Notes: generated from the sequence alone by a model not told the origin. Positions 21,712 through 31,062 are shown, numbered from the stretch's first letter. The stretch: DNA of 64,000 nucleotides from Methylosinus sp. H3A (GCF_015709455.1 NZ_JADNQW010000005.1:3182001-3246000); one strand, 5' to 3'. Program-made: numbers and translations.

Positions 21712-23121
21712 ATGTCGTGGCGAGGCGGCGGAAACGCATTGGCGTTGATCGTGATCGTCTCGGCTTGCGGCGCGCATGCGGATGAAGCCGCGAGCGTCGC
21801 GCCGAGCCGACCGCGACTCATGTCCAATCGTTGGCAGGAGAATTGGTCCGCGCTCGCCGATCCCGGCCTCCGCACAGAGCCCGGAGACGAGCTCAAATTT
21901 ATCCCGCTGTCGCCGAGCGATCCGAATTTCTATCTCTCCTTCGGCGCGACTCTGCGTGAGCGCTTCGAGCTTGCCAATGCGCCGTCCTTCGGCGTCGGCA
22001 AAACCAATCGGAACGACAGCTATCTGCTTCAGCGCATTCAGCTGCACGCCGATTTGCATTTGAGTGAGGATTGGCGACTCTTTGCGCAGATCGAGGATGC
22101 GCGCGCCTTCGACAAAAAAAATCTGGGAAAGGCCGATCAGAATCCTCCCGATCTTCGTTTGGCCTTTTTGGAATATGGCCATGCGTTCCCCGATGGCGTG
22201 CTGAAGGCGCGCATCGGTCGCCAGGAGTTCGCTTTCGATCTCCAGCGCTTCGTCTCGAATCGAGACGGTCCGAACGTCAGGCAAGCCTTCGACGCGGCGT
22301 GGCTCGATTTCGAGGCGGAGCCTTGGCGCATTCTCGGCTTCGTAAGCCGCCCGGTTCAATATTATCGGGAACAGGCTTTCGACGATAGATCGACGAGAGA
22401 TATTCAATTCCATACCCTGCGCATGGAGCGGCATGTCTTCGGCCAGAACGAGCTCTCCGCTTATTATTCCTTTTTCGGCAATAGGAATGCTTCCTATCTG
22501 GATGCTTCGGGAAACGAGCGGCGACATATTTTCGATATTCGCTTCGCCGGAGAGAAAGACGGATTTGATTGGGATGTCGAGGGAATGGCGCAGTCGGGAA
22601 ACGTCGGCGCCAAGAGCATTCGCGCATGGGCTGTGGGGGCGCGCGCAGGCTATCGCTTCTCGATGCTGCCGCTGAGGCCGCGCATAGGCATTCAAGCGGA
22701 TGCAGCCTCAGGGGACCGGCGCAGGGGAGATGGACGGATCGAGACCTTCGATCCGCTATTTCCCAATGGCTATTACTTCACGCTGGCGGGATTCACCGGC
22801 TATGCGAATCTCATTCACCTCAAACCGTCCCTCACTCTCGCGGCGAGCGACAAGGTGACTGTGCTCGCGGGCATCGGCCTGCAATGGCGCGAAACCACAG
22901 CGGATGCGATCTATGTGTTTCCGAATATCGCCGTCGCCGGCACCGCAGGATCGCCCGGCCGTTGGACAGGCGCCTATGAGCAATTGCGCGTGGATTGGTC
23001 TGTAACGGCCAATCTTTCCGCCGCGCTCGAATGCGTGCATTTCGCGGCGGGTGACACAATTCGTCGCGCCGGCGGACATGACGCCAATTATCTCGGCGCG
23101 GAAGTCAAATTTCTGTGGTGA
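21712..23121 (+). CDS. Alginate_export-family outer-membrane porin
   Basis: About 469 residues with a signal peptide (NALALIVIVSACGAHADEA). Repeated alternating beta-strands follow (FYLSFGATLRERFELAN, WRLFAQIEDARAFDKKN, LKARIGRQEFAFDLQRFVSN, AWLDFEAEPWRILGFVSRPV). The protein ends in an aromatic residue after Lys-Phe-Leu, as outer-membrane barrels do. Alginate_export proteins form 18-strand barrels for sugar or small-acid passage. Here no alginate genes are nearby, so the substrate is unknown. The start at 21712 is preferred, with GAGGG upstream. It lies 89 bases after the catalase gene. Confidence 0.85.
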   Translation: MSWRGGGNALALIVIVSACGAHADEAASVAPSRPRLMSNRWQENWSALADPGLRTEPGDELKFIPLSPSDPNFYLSFGATLRERFELANAPSFGVGKTNRNDSYLLQRIQLHADLHLSEDWRLFAQIEDARAFDKKNLGKADQNPPDLRLAFLEYGHAFPDGVLKARIGRQEFAFDLQRFVSNRDGPNVRQAFDAAWLDFEAEPWRILGFVSRPVQYYREQAFDDRSTRDIQFHTLRMERHVFGQNELSAYYSFFGNRNASYLDASGNERRHIFDIRFAGEKDGFDWDVEGMAQSGNVGAKSIRAWAVGARAGYRFSMLPLRPRIGIQADAASGDRRRGDGRIETFDPLFPNGYYFTLAGFTGYANLIHLKPSLTLAASDKVTVLAGIGLQWRETTADAIYVFPNIAVAGTAGSPGRWTGAYEQLRVDWSVTANLSAALECVHFAAGDTIRRAGGHDANYLGAEVKFLW

Positions 23122-23127
23122 ACGAAC

Positions 23128-24772
23128 CTATGAGGCGACGCGCTCGGCGCCGGAGGCGCTCGAGGATGCGGCAATGAGATGGGTGACTTTAGGCTCCTGG
23201 TCGGCCCCGAATTGGCGAACCATTTCCTGAAGGATGCGATCGGCGTTCGTCACGCGACGATGCTGCCGCAAATGCTCGAGCCAAGAAGCGACGTAGAAGA
23301 TTTCGACGAAGCGTCCCTCTTGGGCGACGTCTTCGAAAATATCCCAGGCATAGGCTCCGTCGCGGCGTCGTCCTTCGCCGAGCTGGCGGACAGCTCGTAG
23401 AAACGCGTCGCGATGCCGGGAGTCGACGGAATATTCGACGCTGATCATGACGGGGCCGCGATCCGCCTCCGCATCGATCGAGATCACCGGGTTCGGCCAA
23501 TGCATGGACGGAGTGAGATCGGGGCCGGCGCCTGCGGAGAGCTTCCATCGGCGGCTCGGCAGAATGCCGAACAGAAGTCCTGCCGCTGCGACGTAATTCG
23601 TCGTCGAAAGATCGAGCATCGTGGCCATTTGCCCCCAGACGGCGCTGCCGAGGGTCATCGCGCCGAAGAAAGCGGTCACGAACATGGCGAGTCCGCGTCC
23701 CCGCACCCAGTCCGGCAACGAAATCTGCGCCGAAACATTGAGCGTCGCGATCACGAGGATCCAGGAGAAGCCGGCGAGAACGCATGCGGCTAAGGCAGGC
23801 GTCGGCGAGCGCGCGAGCCCGAGCGTCGCCAACGTGGCCGCTGTGCCGCAGGAGCCCAGAATGACGAGCCGGTCCGCGTCGAGCACGCGCCTCAGGCGCG
23901 GCAGCGCGAAGGCGCCGACGACGGCGCCGAGGCCGATGGCGCCGAGAAGAAGTCCATAGACGGCAGGGCCGCTGTCGATCTGGCTGCTTGGCGATCAGTG
24001 GAAGGAGAGCCCAATAGGCGCTCGCGAAAAAGAAGAAGAAAGCCGCTCTCATCAGAGCGGCCCGCAATGGCCGATTATAGCGGGCATGGCGAAATCCGAT
24101 GATCAATGCGCTCATCAGCCGCTCGGCCGGCAAAGCATGCTCCGTTTTCGCCGGCGGACGCCACCAGAGCAGCGCGCCGATTACGGCGAAATTGCTCGCG
24201 GCGTTGAGCCAGAATGGAGCCGCGTTTCCGAATACGCCGATGACGACGCCCGCGAGGGCTGGACCGATGGCGCGGCTGATGTTGATGCCGACGCCATTGC
24301 CCGCGACCGCTGCGGGGAGATCGCGGCGAGGGACCAACTGCGGAACGATCGATTGCCAGGCGGGTGCGGTGAGGGCTGCTCCGATGCTCAGGAGGAAGGT
24401 GCAGAGCAGCAAGAGGAAAGGAGTGATGATATCGAGCCTGACGAGCACGGCGCTCGCTGCGGCGACGATTGTGACAGAAATTTCCGCGTAGATGAGGAAA
24501 CGGCGTCTGTCGACGATGTCGGCGAGCACGCCAGCCGGCAGCGCGAAGAGAAACATGGGCAGGCTCGACGCGACCTGGATCAGCGATACTGTCATCGGGC
24601 TAGCGTCCAGGCCGGTCATCAGCCAGCCGGATGCGGCGTTGTACATCCAGGTTCCGATGTTCGAGACGACCGTCGCGGTCCATATGATTGCGAAAGTACG
24701 ATGGCGGAACGCGGACCAAAAGGATTGGCTGGCGGATAGATCGTTCGGCTCATGAGATTTGAGATCGATCAT
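23128..24772 (-). pseudogene. MFS_3-type exporter with C-terminal ABM-like domain, frameshifted
   Basis: The first frame (from 24772) gives six or so helices of an EntS/MFS_3 transporter (FAIIWTATVVSNIGTWMYN, FALPAGVLADIVDRRRF, INISRAIGPALAGVVIG). At about 23981-23984 it leaves frame after LLPLIAKQ. The second frame resumes with QIDSGPAVYGLLLGAIGLGA and continues to 23128 through the remaining helices. It ends with an antibiotic-biosynthesis-monooxygenase-like tail (VEYSVDSRHRDAFLRAVRQL, AYAWDIFEDVAQEGRFVEIF). One extra C near 23983 explains the break. Either a real pseudogene or a sequence error. Without the shift it would be about 540 residues, the normal MFS_3 length. Substrate unknown. 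Confidence 0.85.
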
Positions 24773-24901
24773 CGGTCGTTTCCCGGCAGATTCGTTCAGA
24801 GCGGTTTGGCGGAGGTCCGTGTTCGCGCAGGGTGAATCGAACTTCGATGAGCGCTCTATTCACCCTGCGCAATCACTGTCGTGGGACGCTGATTGCTTGC
24901 T

Positions 24902-25333
24902 TCAGCCTCGCGCTGCGGTCCCGAGCGCCTGTCCTTCTGAATGCGGGAGCCTGACGGCGAAGGCGCCGGGGCCGAGCAGGGCCTGCACGATCAAGAGCGC
25001 CGTCCACAGCGCCGGAAACTCCCATCCGCCATTGGCGTTGGAGAACAGCCAGCCATTGGGAAGATGCACGAGCAGCGCGCCGATCATCACGGGAATGAGC
25101 GCGACGGACACGATGCGCGTGAGCGCGCCGAAGATCAATGCGAGGCCGCCGCCGATCTCCGCGGCCACGACCACATAGGCGAGCAGCGAGGGATAGCCGA
25201 GCTGCTCGAAGAATTTCGCTGTTCCAGGCAGGGTGAATACGAAAACTTTGAGCAGCCCATGCGCGAGAAACAGCGCGCCGAGGCTCACACGCAGCAGCAG
25301 AGCGGCGTAATCCGCATTGCGAACATTGGTCAT
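24902..25333 (-). CDS. DoxX-family membrane protein
   Basis: 143 residues with four predicted helices (LLLRVSLGALFLAHGLLKVF, LLAYVVVAAEIGGGLALIFGAL, SVALIPVMIGALLVHLP, LWTALLIVQALLGPGAFAV). The opening RxSLGxLFLxHGxxK and the central EIGGGLALIFG are typical of DoxX/YphA. Members are linked to thiol and redox stress and to terminal oxidase or thiosulfate oxidation, but most are uncharacterised. The start at 25333 is at the true N-terminus; a longer frame adds a basic, unlikely extension. It follows the pirin gene by 60 bases with a hairpin between. Confidence 0.85.
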   Translation of the reverse strand: MTNVRNADYAALLLRVSLGALFLAHGLLKVFVFTLPGTAKFFEQLGYPSLLAYVVVAAEIGGGLALIFGALTRIVSVALIPVMIGALLVHLPNGWLFSNANGGWEFPALWTALLIVQALLGPGAFAVRLPHSEGQALGTAARG

Positions 25334-25365
25334 TGTCTCGATCCTTTTGTCATGTTTGCGAAGGC

Positions 25366-25387
25366 GGCCGGCGCGTCGGCGCCGGCC
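25366..25387 (-). terminator. Intercistronic hairpin between pirin and doxX
   Basis: GGCCGGCGC and GCGCCGGCC form a perfect 9-bp stem with a four-base loop. No T-tract follows on the minus strand, so it is more likely an mRNA-stabilising or attenuating hairpin than a full terminator. Confidence 0.4.
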
Positions 25388-25392
25388 AATGG

Positions 25393-26091
25393 TCACGCTG
25401 CGTCGACGAGAACGATCTCGCTGTCCTCCAGCGCGGTGACGCGCAGGATGTCGACGTCGCTGATCGCCGCGCCGTCGCGGGCGTTCACGCGCACATCGTC
25501 GATCCGCACGGCGCCGACAGCCGGCACGAGATAGGCTTTGCGCGCGCGGCCGAGCGCATATTCCGCCGTCTCGCCGGCCCGCAGCGTCGCGCCGACGACG
25601 CGCGCGGCTGTGCGGATCGGCAGCGCGTCGCCGTCATTGTCGAAGCCGGACGCGAGGGTGACGAAGCGGCCCGAACGATCTCCCTTGGGGAAGGGGCGGG
25701 AGCCCCAGGAGGGGGCGCCGCCGCGCGTCGTCGGCAGGATCCAGATCTGAAAGATCCGGGTCGGGCCATTCTCGAGATTATATTCGGAATGCGCGATGCC
25801 GGAGCCTGCGCTCATCACCTGCACGTCGCCTGCCTCGGTGCGGCCCTTGTTGCCGCGGCTGTCCTGATGCGTGATCGCGCCCTCGCGGACATAGGTGACG
25901 ATCTCCATGTCGCGATGCGGATGCGTGGGAAAGCCCGTGTGAGGCGCGATCGTGTCGTCGTTCCAGACGCGCAGATTGCCCCAATGCATCCGCTCGGGAT
26001 CGTGATAGTCGGCGAATGAGAAATGATGCTTGGCGTCGAGCCAGCCGTGATCGGCGCCGCCGAGGCTGTCGAAAGGTCTCAGTTCGATCAT
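25393..26091 (-). CDS. Pirin family protein
   Basis: 232 residues. The N-terminal cupin has the metal ligands of pirin: GFPTHPHRDMEIVTYV (two His) and SGIAHSEYN (His, Glu), and the second cupin follows. Bacterial pirins such as YhhW are Fe-dependent quercetinase-like dioxygenases or redox sensors. The start at 26091 has AGGAG seven bases upstream. Divergent from lysR, a common pairing in which LysR controls pirin. DoxX follows, suggesting a two-gene transcript. Confidence 0.92.
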   Translation of the reverse strand: MIELRPFDSLGGADHGWLDAKHHFSFADYHDPERMHWGNLRVWNDDTIAPHTGFPTHPHRDMEIVTYVREGAITHQDSRGNKGRTEAGDVQVMSAGSGIAHSEYNLENGPTRIFQIWILPTTRGGAPSWGSRPFPKGDRSGRFVTLASGFDNDGDALPIRTAARVVGATLRAGETAEYALGRARKAYLVPAVGAVRIDDVRVNARDGAAISDVDILRVTALEDSEIVLVDAA

Positions 26092-26178
26092 CTGCAATCT
26101 CCTGTCGCGTGATCGGTCGCTGTCGATGGAGACGGATTTAAGGGTTGTAGGCTCTTCTGTTCAGTCGGATAATTTTGG

Positions 26179-26191
26179 TCGAACTATTCGA
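26179..26191. promoter_or_regulatory. Palindrome in the pirin/lysR divergent promoter
   Basis: TCGAACTATTCGA is a perfect inverted repeat (TCGAA-N3-TTCGA) ending 12 bases before the lysR GTG. The T-N11-A form fits a LysR-type autoregulatory site. Assignment is inference. Confidence 0.4.
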
Positions 26192-26203
26192 GAAAGTTGA
26201 AAA

Positions 26204-27133
26204 GTGAGCAATCCGGGCGCGCCCAGCCTCGACCAGCTGACCATCTTCCTGGCCATCGTCGACGCCGGCAGCTTCGCCGGCGCGGCGCGGCGGCTGAATC
26301 GCGCCGTGTCGGTGATCAGCTATGGGATCGCCAATCTCGAGGCGCAGCTCGGCATAGAGCTGTTCGAGCGCGAGGGAACGCGCAAGCCGCGGCTCACTGT
26401 GGCGGGGCGCGCGCTGCTGGCGGAGGCGCGGGCGATCTCGCGCGGCGTCGAGGATTTGCGCGCCAAGGTCAAGGGCCTGCTCGAGGGGCTGGAGGCGGAG
26501 GTCGATCTCGCCGTCGATGTGATGCTGCCGACGGAGCGGGTGGGCGCCGTGCTGCGGGAATTCGCGGGGCGATTCCCGACCGTGCAGCTGCGGCTGCATA
26601 TGGAGGCGCTCGGCGCGGTAACGGCGATGGTGCAGGGCGGGGCGGCGATGATCGGCGTGTCCGGTCCGCTCTCGCTCGGAGTCGAGGGGATAGAGAGCAT
26701 AGCGGCCGGATCGGTCGCGCTGATCCCGGTGGCGGCTCCCGATCATCCTCTGGGGCGCATGGCGCGCATCCCGCCCGGCGCCGCGCGCGAGCATACGCAG
26801 CTCGTGCTCACGGATCGCTCGCGCTTCACCGAGGGGCGCGATTTCTCGGTGGTGAGCCCGCGCAGCTGGCGGCTCGCCGATCTCGGCGCGAAGCACGCCC
26901 TGCTGCGCGAGGGCGTCGGCTGGGGCAACATGCCTCTGCAAATGGTCGCGGACGATCTGGCGTCGGGCGCGCTCGTGCGGCTGGCCATGTCGGATCATCG
27001 GGGCGGAATTTATCGCTTCTCGTGCATTTGGCGGCGCGAGGCTCCGCCGGGGCCGGCCGCCTCCTGGCTGGTCGATCGCTTTGTTGCGCTGGGCGCGGCC
27101 GCTTCGCCGGTCGAAGGGCTGAGCGACGTTTGA
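26204..27133 (+). CDS. LysR-family transcriptional regulator
   Basis: 309 residues. An N-terminal winged helix (LDQLTIFLAIVDAGSFAGAA, RRLNRAVSVISYGIANLEAQ, LFEREGTRKPRLTVAGR) is followed by a coiled linker and a periplasmic-binding-like effector domain (from about 90). It starts with GTG at 26204. It is divergent from pirin-doxX and convergent on the DoxX-DUF1275 gene. It probably controls pirin and perhaps the following minus-strand cluster; the effector is unknown. Confidence 0.92.
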   Translation: MSNPGAPSLDQLTIFLAIVDAGSFAGAARRLNRAVSVISYGIANLEAQLGIELFEREGTRKPRLTVAGRALLAEARAISRGVEDLRAKVKGLLEGLEAEVDLAVDVMLPTERVGAVLREFAGRFPTVQLRLHMEALGAVTAMVQGGAAMIGVSGPLSLGVEGIESIAAGSVALIPVAAPDHPLGRMARIPPGAAREHTQLVLTDRSRFTEGRDFSVVSPRSWRLADLGAKHALLREGVGWGNMPLQMVADDLASGALVRLAMSDHRGGIYRFSCIWRREAPPGPAASWLVDRFVALGAAASPVEGLSDV

Positions 27134-27161
27134 TCGGGATCTCATTCTCGAGAAAACCTCG

Positions 27162-28280
27162 TCAACCCTTTGCCGGCTCGCTCGATGAGGGATGAAGCGC
27201 GCAGAGGATGGTTCCAAGCAGGATCAGCGCTCCGGCCAGGAACAGCGGCGCCGCGAGACCGCTATGGACGACGAGAAACGCGCCGATTCCCGCGCCGAGA
27301 AAGATTGCCGCGACGCTGCCCAGGCGCCGCGGCCAATTGGCGTTGGCGCCGCCGGCGAGCGGCGAATCCGCGGCGAGGCCGGTCAGCGTCAAGGTCAGAA
27401 CGGTCGTGGTCAGATCGGGAATCTTCAGCTGCCGAATGGTCGCGTTGCGAAAGCCCATGGCGACGGCGGTGAAGGCTATGATCGCGTAGATCGTCATCGC
27501 CGAGCGCGGGCTCGTGGCTTCGACGCCGAAGGCTATGACCGCGCTCGTCCAGATCAATAACGCCTCGATGATCGCGGCCGCCGTCAGCCAGCGACGCAGC
27601 GGCAGGCCGACATGCGCATGACCGATGCGCCCGGCGCCGAGCGCGCCTAGCAGAAAGGCGGAGAGCGCGACGAGATAAGGCGTCACCTCGAAGCCCGGCG
27701 CCCCTGTCGCGGCTAGGCCGAGGAAGACGATATTGCCGGTCATATTCGCGGTGAAGACCTTGCCGAGGCCGAGCACGCTGATCGCATCGACGAGGCCGGT
27801 CGTGACCGAGAGCAACAAGAGCAGCCATGGCAGCGGAGACTGCGAGGGATCGCCCATGAGCGGCTTTCGGTCGCGCTTGCCGAGGTCGAGCATGGCGATG
27901 AGAGCGAAACCCGCGACGAGCCCGAGATGCTCGAAAAAGGCGTTCGCCGCAGCTATGCGCTCCGGCCCCGGCATCGTCCAGAAGGGGTTCGCGATGAAAG
28001 CGGCAAGCAAGGTGAAAATCCCGAGAGCCGCAGCTCCGAGCCACGCCAATCGATCGAGAAGAATGAGCGCCGGACCGATGAGCTCGACCGCTATCGTCAG
28101 CGCGGCGAAGAGGGTGGGCGGATGCAGTCCGAAATGCGCCTGTTCCGCCACGGCGCCTTGCCAATCCAAAAGCTTGCTCACGCCACCGAGCAGATAGGCC
28201 GCGACGAGCAGCAGGCGAATGAGGAAGCTCGTCCATCGCGACGAGAGAATCGCCGCGATGGGCCTGGCGGTCGCGCTCAT
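27162..28280 (-). CDS. Fusion of a DoxX-like domain to a DUF1275 (YoaK) membrane domain
   Basis: 372 residues. Residues about 15-135 form a DoxX-like four-helix unit (FLIRLLLVAAYLLGGVSKLL, LTIAVELIGPALILLDRLAW, IFTLLAAFIANPFW, LGLVAGFALIAMLDLGKRD). Residues about 145-365 form a complete DUF1275/YoaK domain (LLLLLSVTTGLVDAISVLGL, VFTANMTGNIVFLGLAATG, AVAMGFRNATIRQLKIPDLT, TTVLTLTLTGLAAD). Both are normally separate proteins. The ATG overlaps the VOC stop (ATGA), so it is translated with that gene. Function of DUF1275 is unknown (transporter-like). Confidence 0.85.
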   Translation of the reverse strand: MSATARPIAAILSSRWTSFLIRLLLVAAYLLGGVSKLLDWQGAVAEQAHFGLHPPTLFAALTIAVELIGPALILLDRLAWLGAAALGIFTLLAAFIANPFWTMPGPERIAAANAFFEHLGLVAGFALIAMLDLGKRDRKPLMGDPSQSPLPWLLLLLSVTTGLVDAISVLGLGKVFTANMTGNIVFLGLAATGAPGFEVTPYLVALSAFLLGALGAGRIGHAHVGLPLRRWLTAAAIIEALLIWTSAVIAFGVEATSPRSAMTIYAIIAFTAVAMGFRNATIRQLKIPDLTTTVLTLTLTGLAADSPLAGGANANWPRRLGSVAAIFLGAGIGAFLVVHSGLAAPLFLAGALILLGTILCALHPSSSEPAKG

Positions 28281-29185
28281 CGCGCGCGCGCCTGATGGAT
28301 TTCGGCGATATAGCCGCCTGGAAATTCGATGAGCGCCGCGTGTCGATCGCCGGCGTCATAAGGTTGCACGACGACTTTCGCCCCGGCGGCCTCCGCCTTG
28401 GCGAGCGTCGCTCGAAGGTCGTTCACCTCATAGCCGGTGAGGTCGCGGCCCCAGGGCCAGGGCAATTGTCCGTTCGAGACCAGAAGCGTGAGCTTGCCAT
28501 AACCGGAGGTGATGCGGACGCGGCGGATGGTCTTGTCCGGCTGGCCCGCTTCGCTTCCGGGCGCCGACTTCTCATCGGAGAGGATGCGTCCATGCGCGAA
28601 GCCGGTCCAGTGACGGATGAACTCATCGGCGGCGTCGGCGGTGAGATAGACGCGGTTTTCGGGGACGCTCGTCAGCGGCGCATAATTCGGCTTGGCTGTA
28701 TGCCAATAGAGCTGCATGTTCACGCCGCCTGGCCATTGCACGACGACATCGCGGCCGATGGGGTCGGGGAAGGTTTCGATCAGCCGTATCGCCCCATTGC
28801 GTCGCGCCGCCTTCACCGCGGCGTCGATGTCGGTGACGAGATAGCCGGTGCGCTCGGCCCCGAAAGGATAGGGAACGGGCGTGAGAAAGCCAAATACGGA
28901 GATCGTCCCCGCAGGCGTCAGCACGAGCTGCGATTTGGTGAGGCTGGATGTCGGCGTGACCTGGAATTGGCCCTGCTTGCTGGTCTCGCCGCCGAATGTC
29001 GCGACGAAGCTCGCGACGAATTTGTCGAAGTCCGCCGCCGCGACATAGACGTGGGTTGTGTCATATTGCGGCCCCACGGAGAAGTCGGTCGCGGCGCGCG
29101 GCTTGGAGGCGGCGGGAGCCGCTGTGGTGATGGCGGCGCCGAGGCCGAATGCGGCGGCCGCGACGAGGAATTTGGTTCGGCGCAT
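28277..29185 (-). CDS. Exported VOC (glyoxalase/dioxygenase-fold) protein
   Basis: 302 residues with an N-terminal signal (KFLVAAAAFGLGAAITTAAPA) and two VOC modules: DTTHVYVAAADFDKFVASFV ... GYLVTDIDAAVKAARRNGA, and NRVYLTADAADEFIRHWTGF ... YEVNDLRATLAKAEAAGAKV. It ends FPGGYIAEIHQ. VOC proteins bind a metal and act on or bind small molecules such as methylglyoxal or catechols. The signal peptide makes this a periplasmic version. The start at 29185 is set by the signal sequence. It lies 26 bases after the amidohydrolase gene. Confidence 0.8.
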   Translation of the reverse strand: MRRTKFLVAAAAFGLGAAITTAAPAASKPRAATDFSVGPQYDTTHVYVAAADFDKFVASFVATFGGETSKQGQFQVTPTSSLTKSQLVLTPAGTISVFGFLTPVPYPFGAERTGYLVTDIDAAVKAARRNGAIRLIETFPDPIGRDVVVQWPGGVNMQLYWHTAKPNYAPLTSVPENRVYLTADAADEFIRHWTGFAHGRILSDEKSAPGSEAGQPDKTIRRVRITSGYGKLTLLVSNGQLPWPWGRDLTGYEVNDLRATLAKAEAAGAKVVVQPYDAGDRHAALIEFPGGYIAEIHQARAR

Positions 29186-29211
29186 ATTCGTCTCCAATTT
29201 CAGATCGACAT

Positions 29212-31062
29212 TCAAACCGCCCAGCAGCCGCAGCCGAAAGCGCCCCAAAAGCTCCGAGCATCGGCTGTCGGAACTTGCGCGGCGAGCGCGGCCGCATGGT
29301 CGTGCCCATGCACGGCGCAGGCGGAAACGCAGCCGCAGGCGGAGGCCAGCCTCCGCGTGGAGTCGGGCGCGCGGCGATAGCCGCCGAAGGAGGCGACGGG
29401 CGACCAATCGGGCATGGCTTTCGGCAGCGCCGGCGCGAGCGTGGCGTAGTCGCCTTCGCCGTGAACGATCTTGCCGCCGAGCAGCGTCAGCACGGAACGT
29501 ATGTGGACGATCTCGCTTTCAGCGACTTTGAAATAATCATCGGACAGCAGCGCGAGATCGGCGAGCTGCCCCACTTTGATTTCGCCCTTCTTGCCTTCTT
29601 CGTTCGAGAACCAAGTATTGGCTTCGGTCCAGAGGCGCAGCGCCGTCTCGCGATCGAGACGGTTGCGCGCGGGATAGAGCGTGAGGCCGCCGAGCGTCCT
29701 GCCGGTGACGAGCCAGGAGAGCGAGACCCATGGATTATAGCTGGCGACGCGCGTCGCATCGGTGCCCGCGCCGACCTTCAGGCCGGCCGCCATCATGCGT
29801 GCAATCGGCGGCGTCGCCTCCGCGGCTTTGGCGCCATAGCGCTCGACGAAATATTCGCCCTGAAACGCCATGCGATGCTGCACGGCGACGCCGCCGCCCA
29901 ACGTCGCTATGCGATCGATGTTGCGCTCGCTGATGGTCTCGGCATGGTCGAAAAACCAATTCAAGCCCGTGAGCGGAATATCTTTGTCGACCTTCTCGAA
30001 TACATCGAGCGCGCGGCCGATCGTCTCGTCATAGGTCGCATGGAGCCGCCAAGGCCATTTGCGTTCGGCGAGCAAGCGCACGACCGGCTCGAGATCGCCT
30101 TCCATGCTTGCCGGCATGTCGGGACGTTCGACGCGGAAATCCTCGAAATCGGCGGCGGAATAGACCAGCATCTCGCCGGCGCCATTGTGGCGATAGAGAT
30201 CGTCGCCGTCGCCCGGCTTCACCTTCGTCGCCCAATTCGCAAAGTCGGCGAGTTCTTCCGTCGGCTTTTGCGTGAAGAGATTATAGGCGATGCGCAGCGT
30301 CAGCTCGCCGTCCTGATGCAGCTTCTCGATGATCTGATAGTCGTCGGGATAATTCTGGAATCCGCCGCCGGCGTCGATGACGCTGGTGACGCCGAGCGAA
30401 TTCAGCTCGCGCATGAAATGCCGAGTGGAATTCAGCTGAAATTCTTGCGGCAGCTTCGGACCCTTGGCCAGCGTCGAATAGAGGATCGTTGCGTTGGGCT
30501 GGGCGAGCAGCAGGCCGGTCGGATTGCCGGCGGCGTCGCGAACGATCTCGCCGCCCGGCGGATCGGGCGTGTCCTTGCCGTAGCCGACGACGCGTAGCGC
30601 CGCCGCGTTCAGCAGGGCTCGGTCATAGAGATGCAGAATGAACACTGGCGTCTCGGGCGCCGCGGCGTTGATCTCGTCCAGAGTCGGCAGGCGCTTCTCG
30701 GCGAACTGATGTTCGGTGAATCCGCCGACGACGCGCACCCATTGCGGCGGCGGCGTGTTTTCCGCCTGCTTCTTCAGCATCGCCATCGCATCGGCGAGAG
30801 TCGGCACGCCGTCCCAGCGCAGCTCCATATTATAATTGAGCCCGCCGCGGATCACGTGAATATGGCTGTCGATGAGGCCGGGCACGAGCCGCCTGCCGCC
30901 AGCGTCGATCACATCCGCATCGGGCGCCGCCGCGCGTATCTCCGCCTCGGAGCCGACGGCGAGAAACTTGTCGTCACGGATCGCGACGGCGCGGGCGATG
31001 GGATTGGCGCGATCGAGCGTCGTCACCTCGGCGTTGACGATAATCAGGTCCTTGACTTTCAT
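29212..31062 (-). CDS. YtcJ-like amidohydrolase with Cys-rich tail
   Basis: 616 residues, metal-dependent amidohydrolase superfamily. The N-terminal sandwich is followed by the HxH motif (VPGLIDSHIHVI). The barrel carries further ligands (FFDHAETISERNID and GAGTDATRVASYNPW). YtcJ members hydrolyse N-acyl or formamide substrates; this one's substrate is unknown. The C-terminus has an unusual Cys/His tail (SACGCVSACAVHGHDH, then GAFGCGCWAV) that could bind metal. GGAGG lies six bases before the ATG at 31062. No signal peptide. Operon order: XapX, this gene, VOC, DoxX-DUF1275. Confidence 0.88.
   Translation of the reverse strand: MKVKDLIIVNAEVTTLDRANPIARAVAIRDDKFLAVGSEAEIRAAAPDADVIDAGGRRLVPGLIDSHIHVIRGGLNYNMELRWDGVPTLADAMAMLKKQAENTPPPQWVRVVGGFTEHQFAEKRLPTLDEINAAAPETPVFILHLYDRALLNAAALRVVGYGKDTPDPPGGEIVRDAAGNPTGLLLAQPNATILYSTLAKGPKLPQEFQLNSTRHFMRELNSLGVTSVIDAGGGFQNYPDDYQIIEKLHQDGELTLRIAYNLFTQKPTEELADFANWATKVKPGDGDDLYRHNGAGEMLVYSAADFEDFRVERPDMPASMEGDLEPVVRLLAERKWPWRLHATYDETIGRALDVFEKVDKDIPLTGLNWFFDHAETISERNIDRIATLGGGVAVQHRMAFQGEYFVERYGAKAAEATPPIARMMAAGLKVGAGTDATRVASYNPWVSLSWLVTGRTLGGLTLYPARNRLDRETALRLWTEANTWFSNEEGKKGEIKVGQLADLALLSDDYFKVAESEIVHIRSVLTLLGGKIVHGEGDYATLAPALPKAMPDWSPVASFGGYRRAPDSTRRLASACGCVSACAVHGHDHAAALAAQVPTADARSFWGAFGCGCWAV

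Noticed and set aside
29149..30597. A 482-codon plus-strand frame
   Set aside because: Antisense to the amidohydrolase; no domain.
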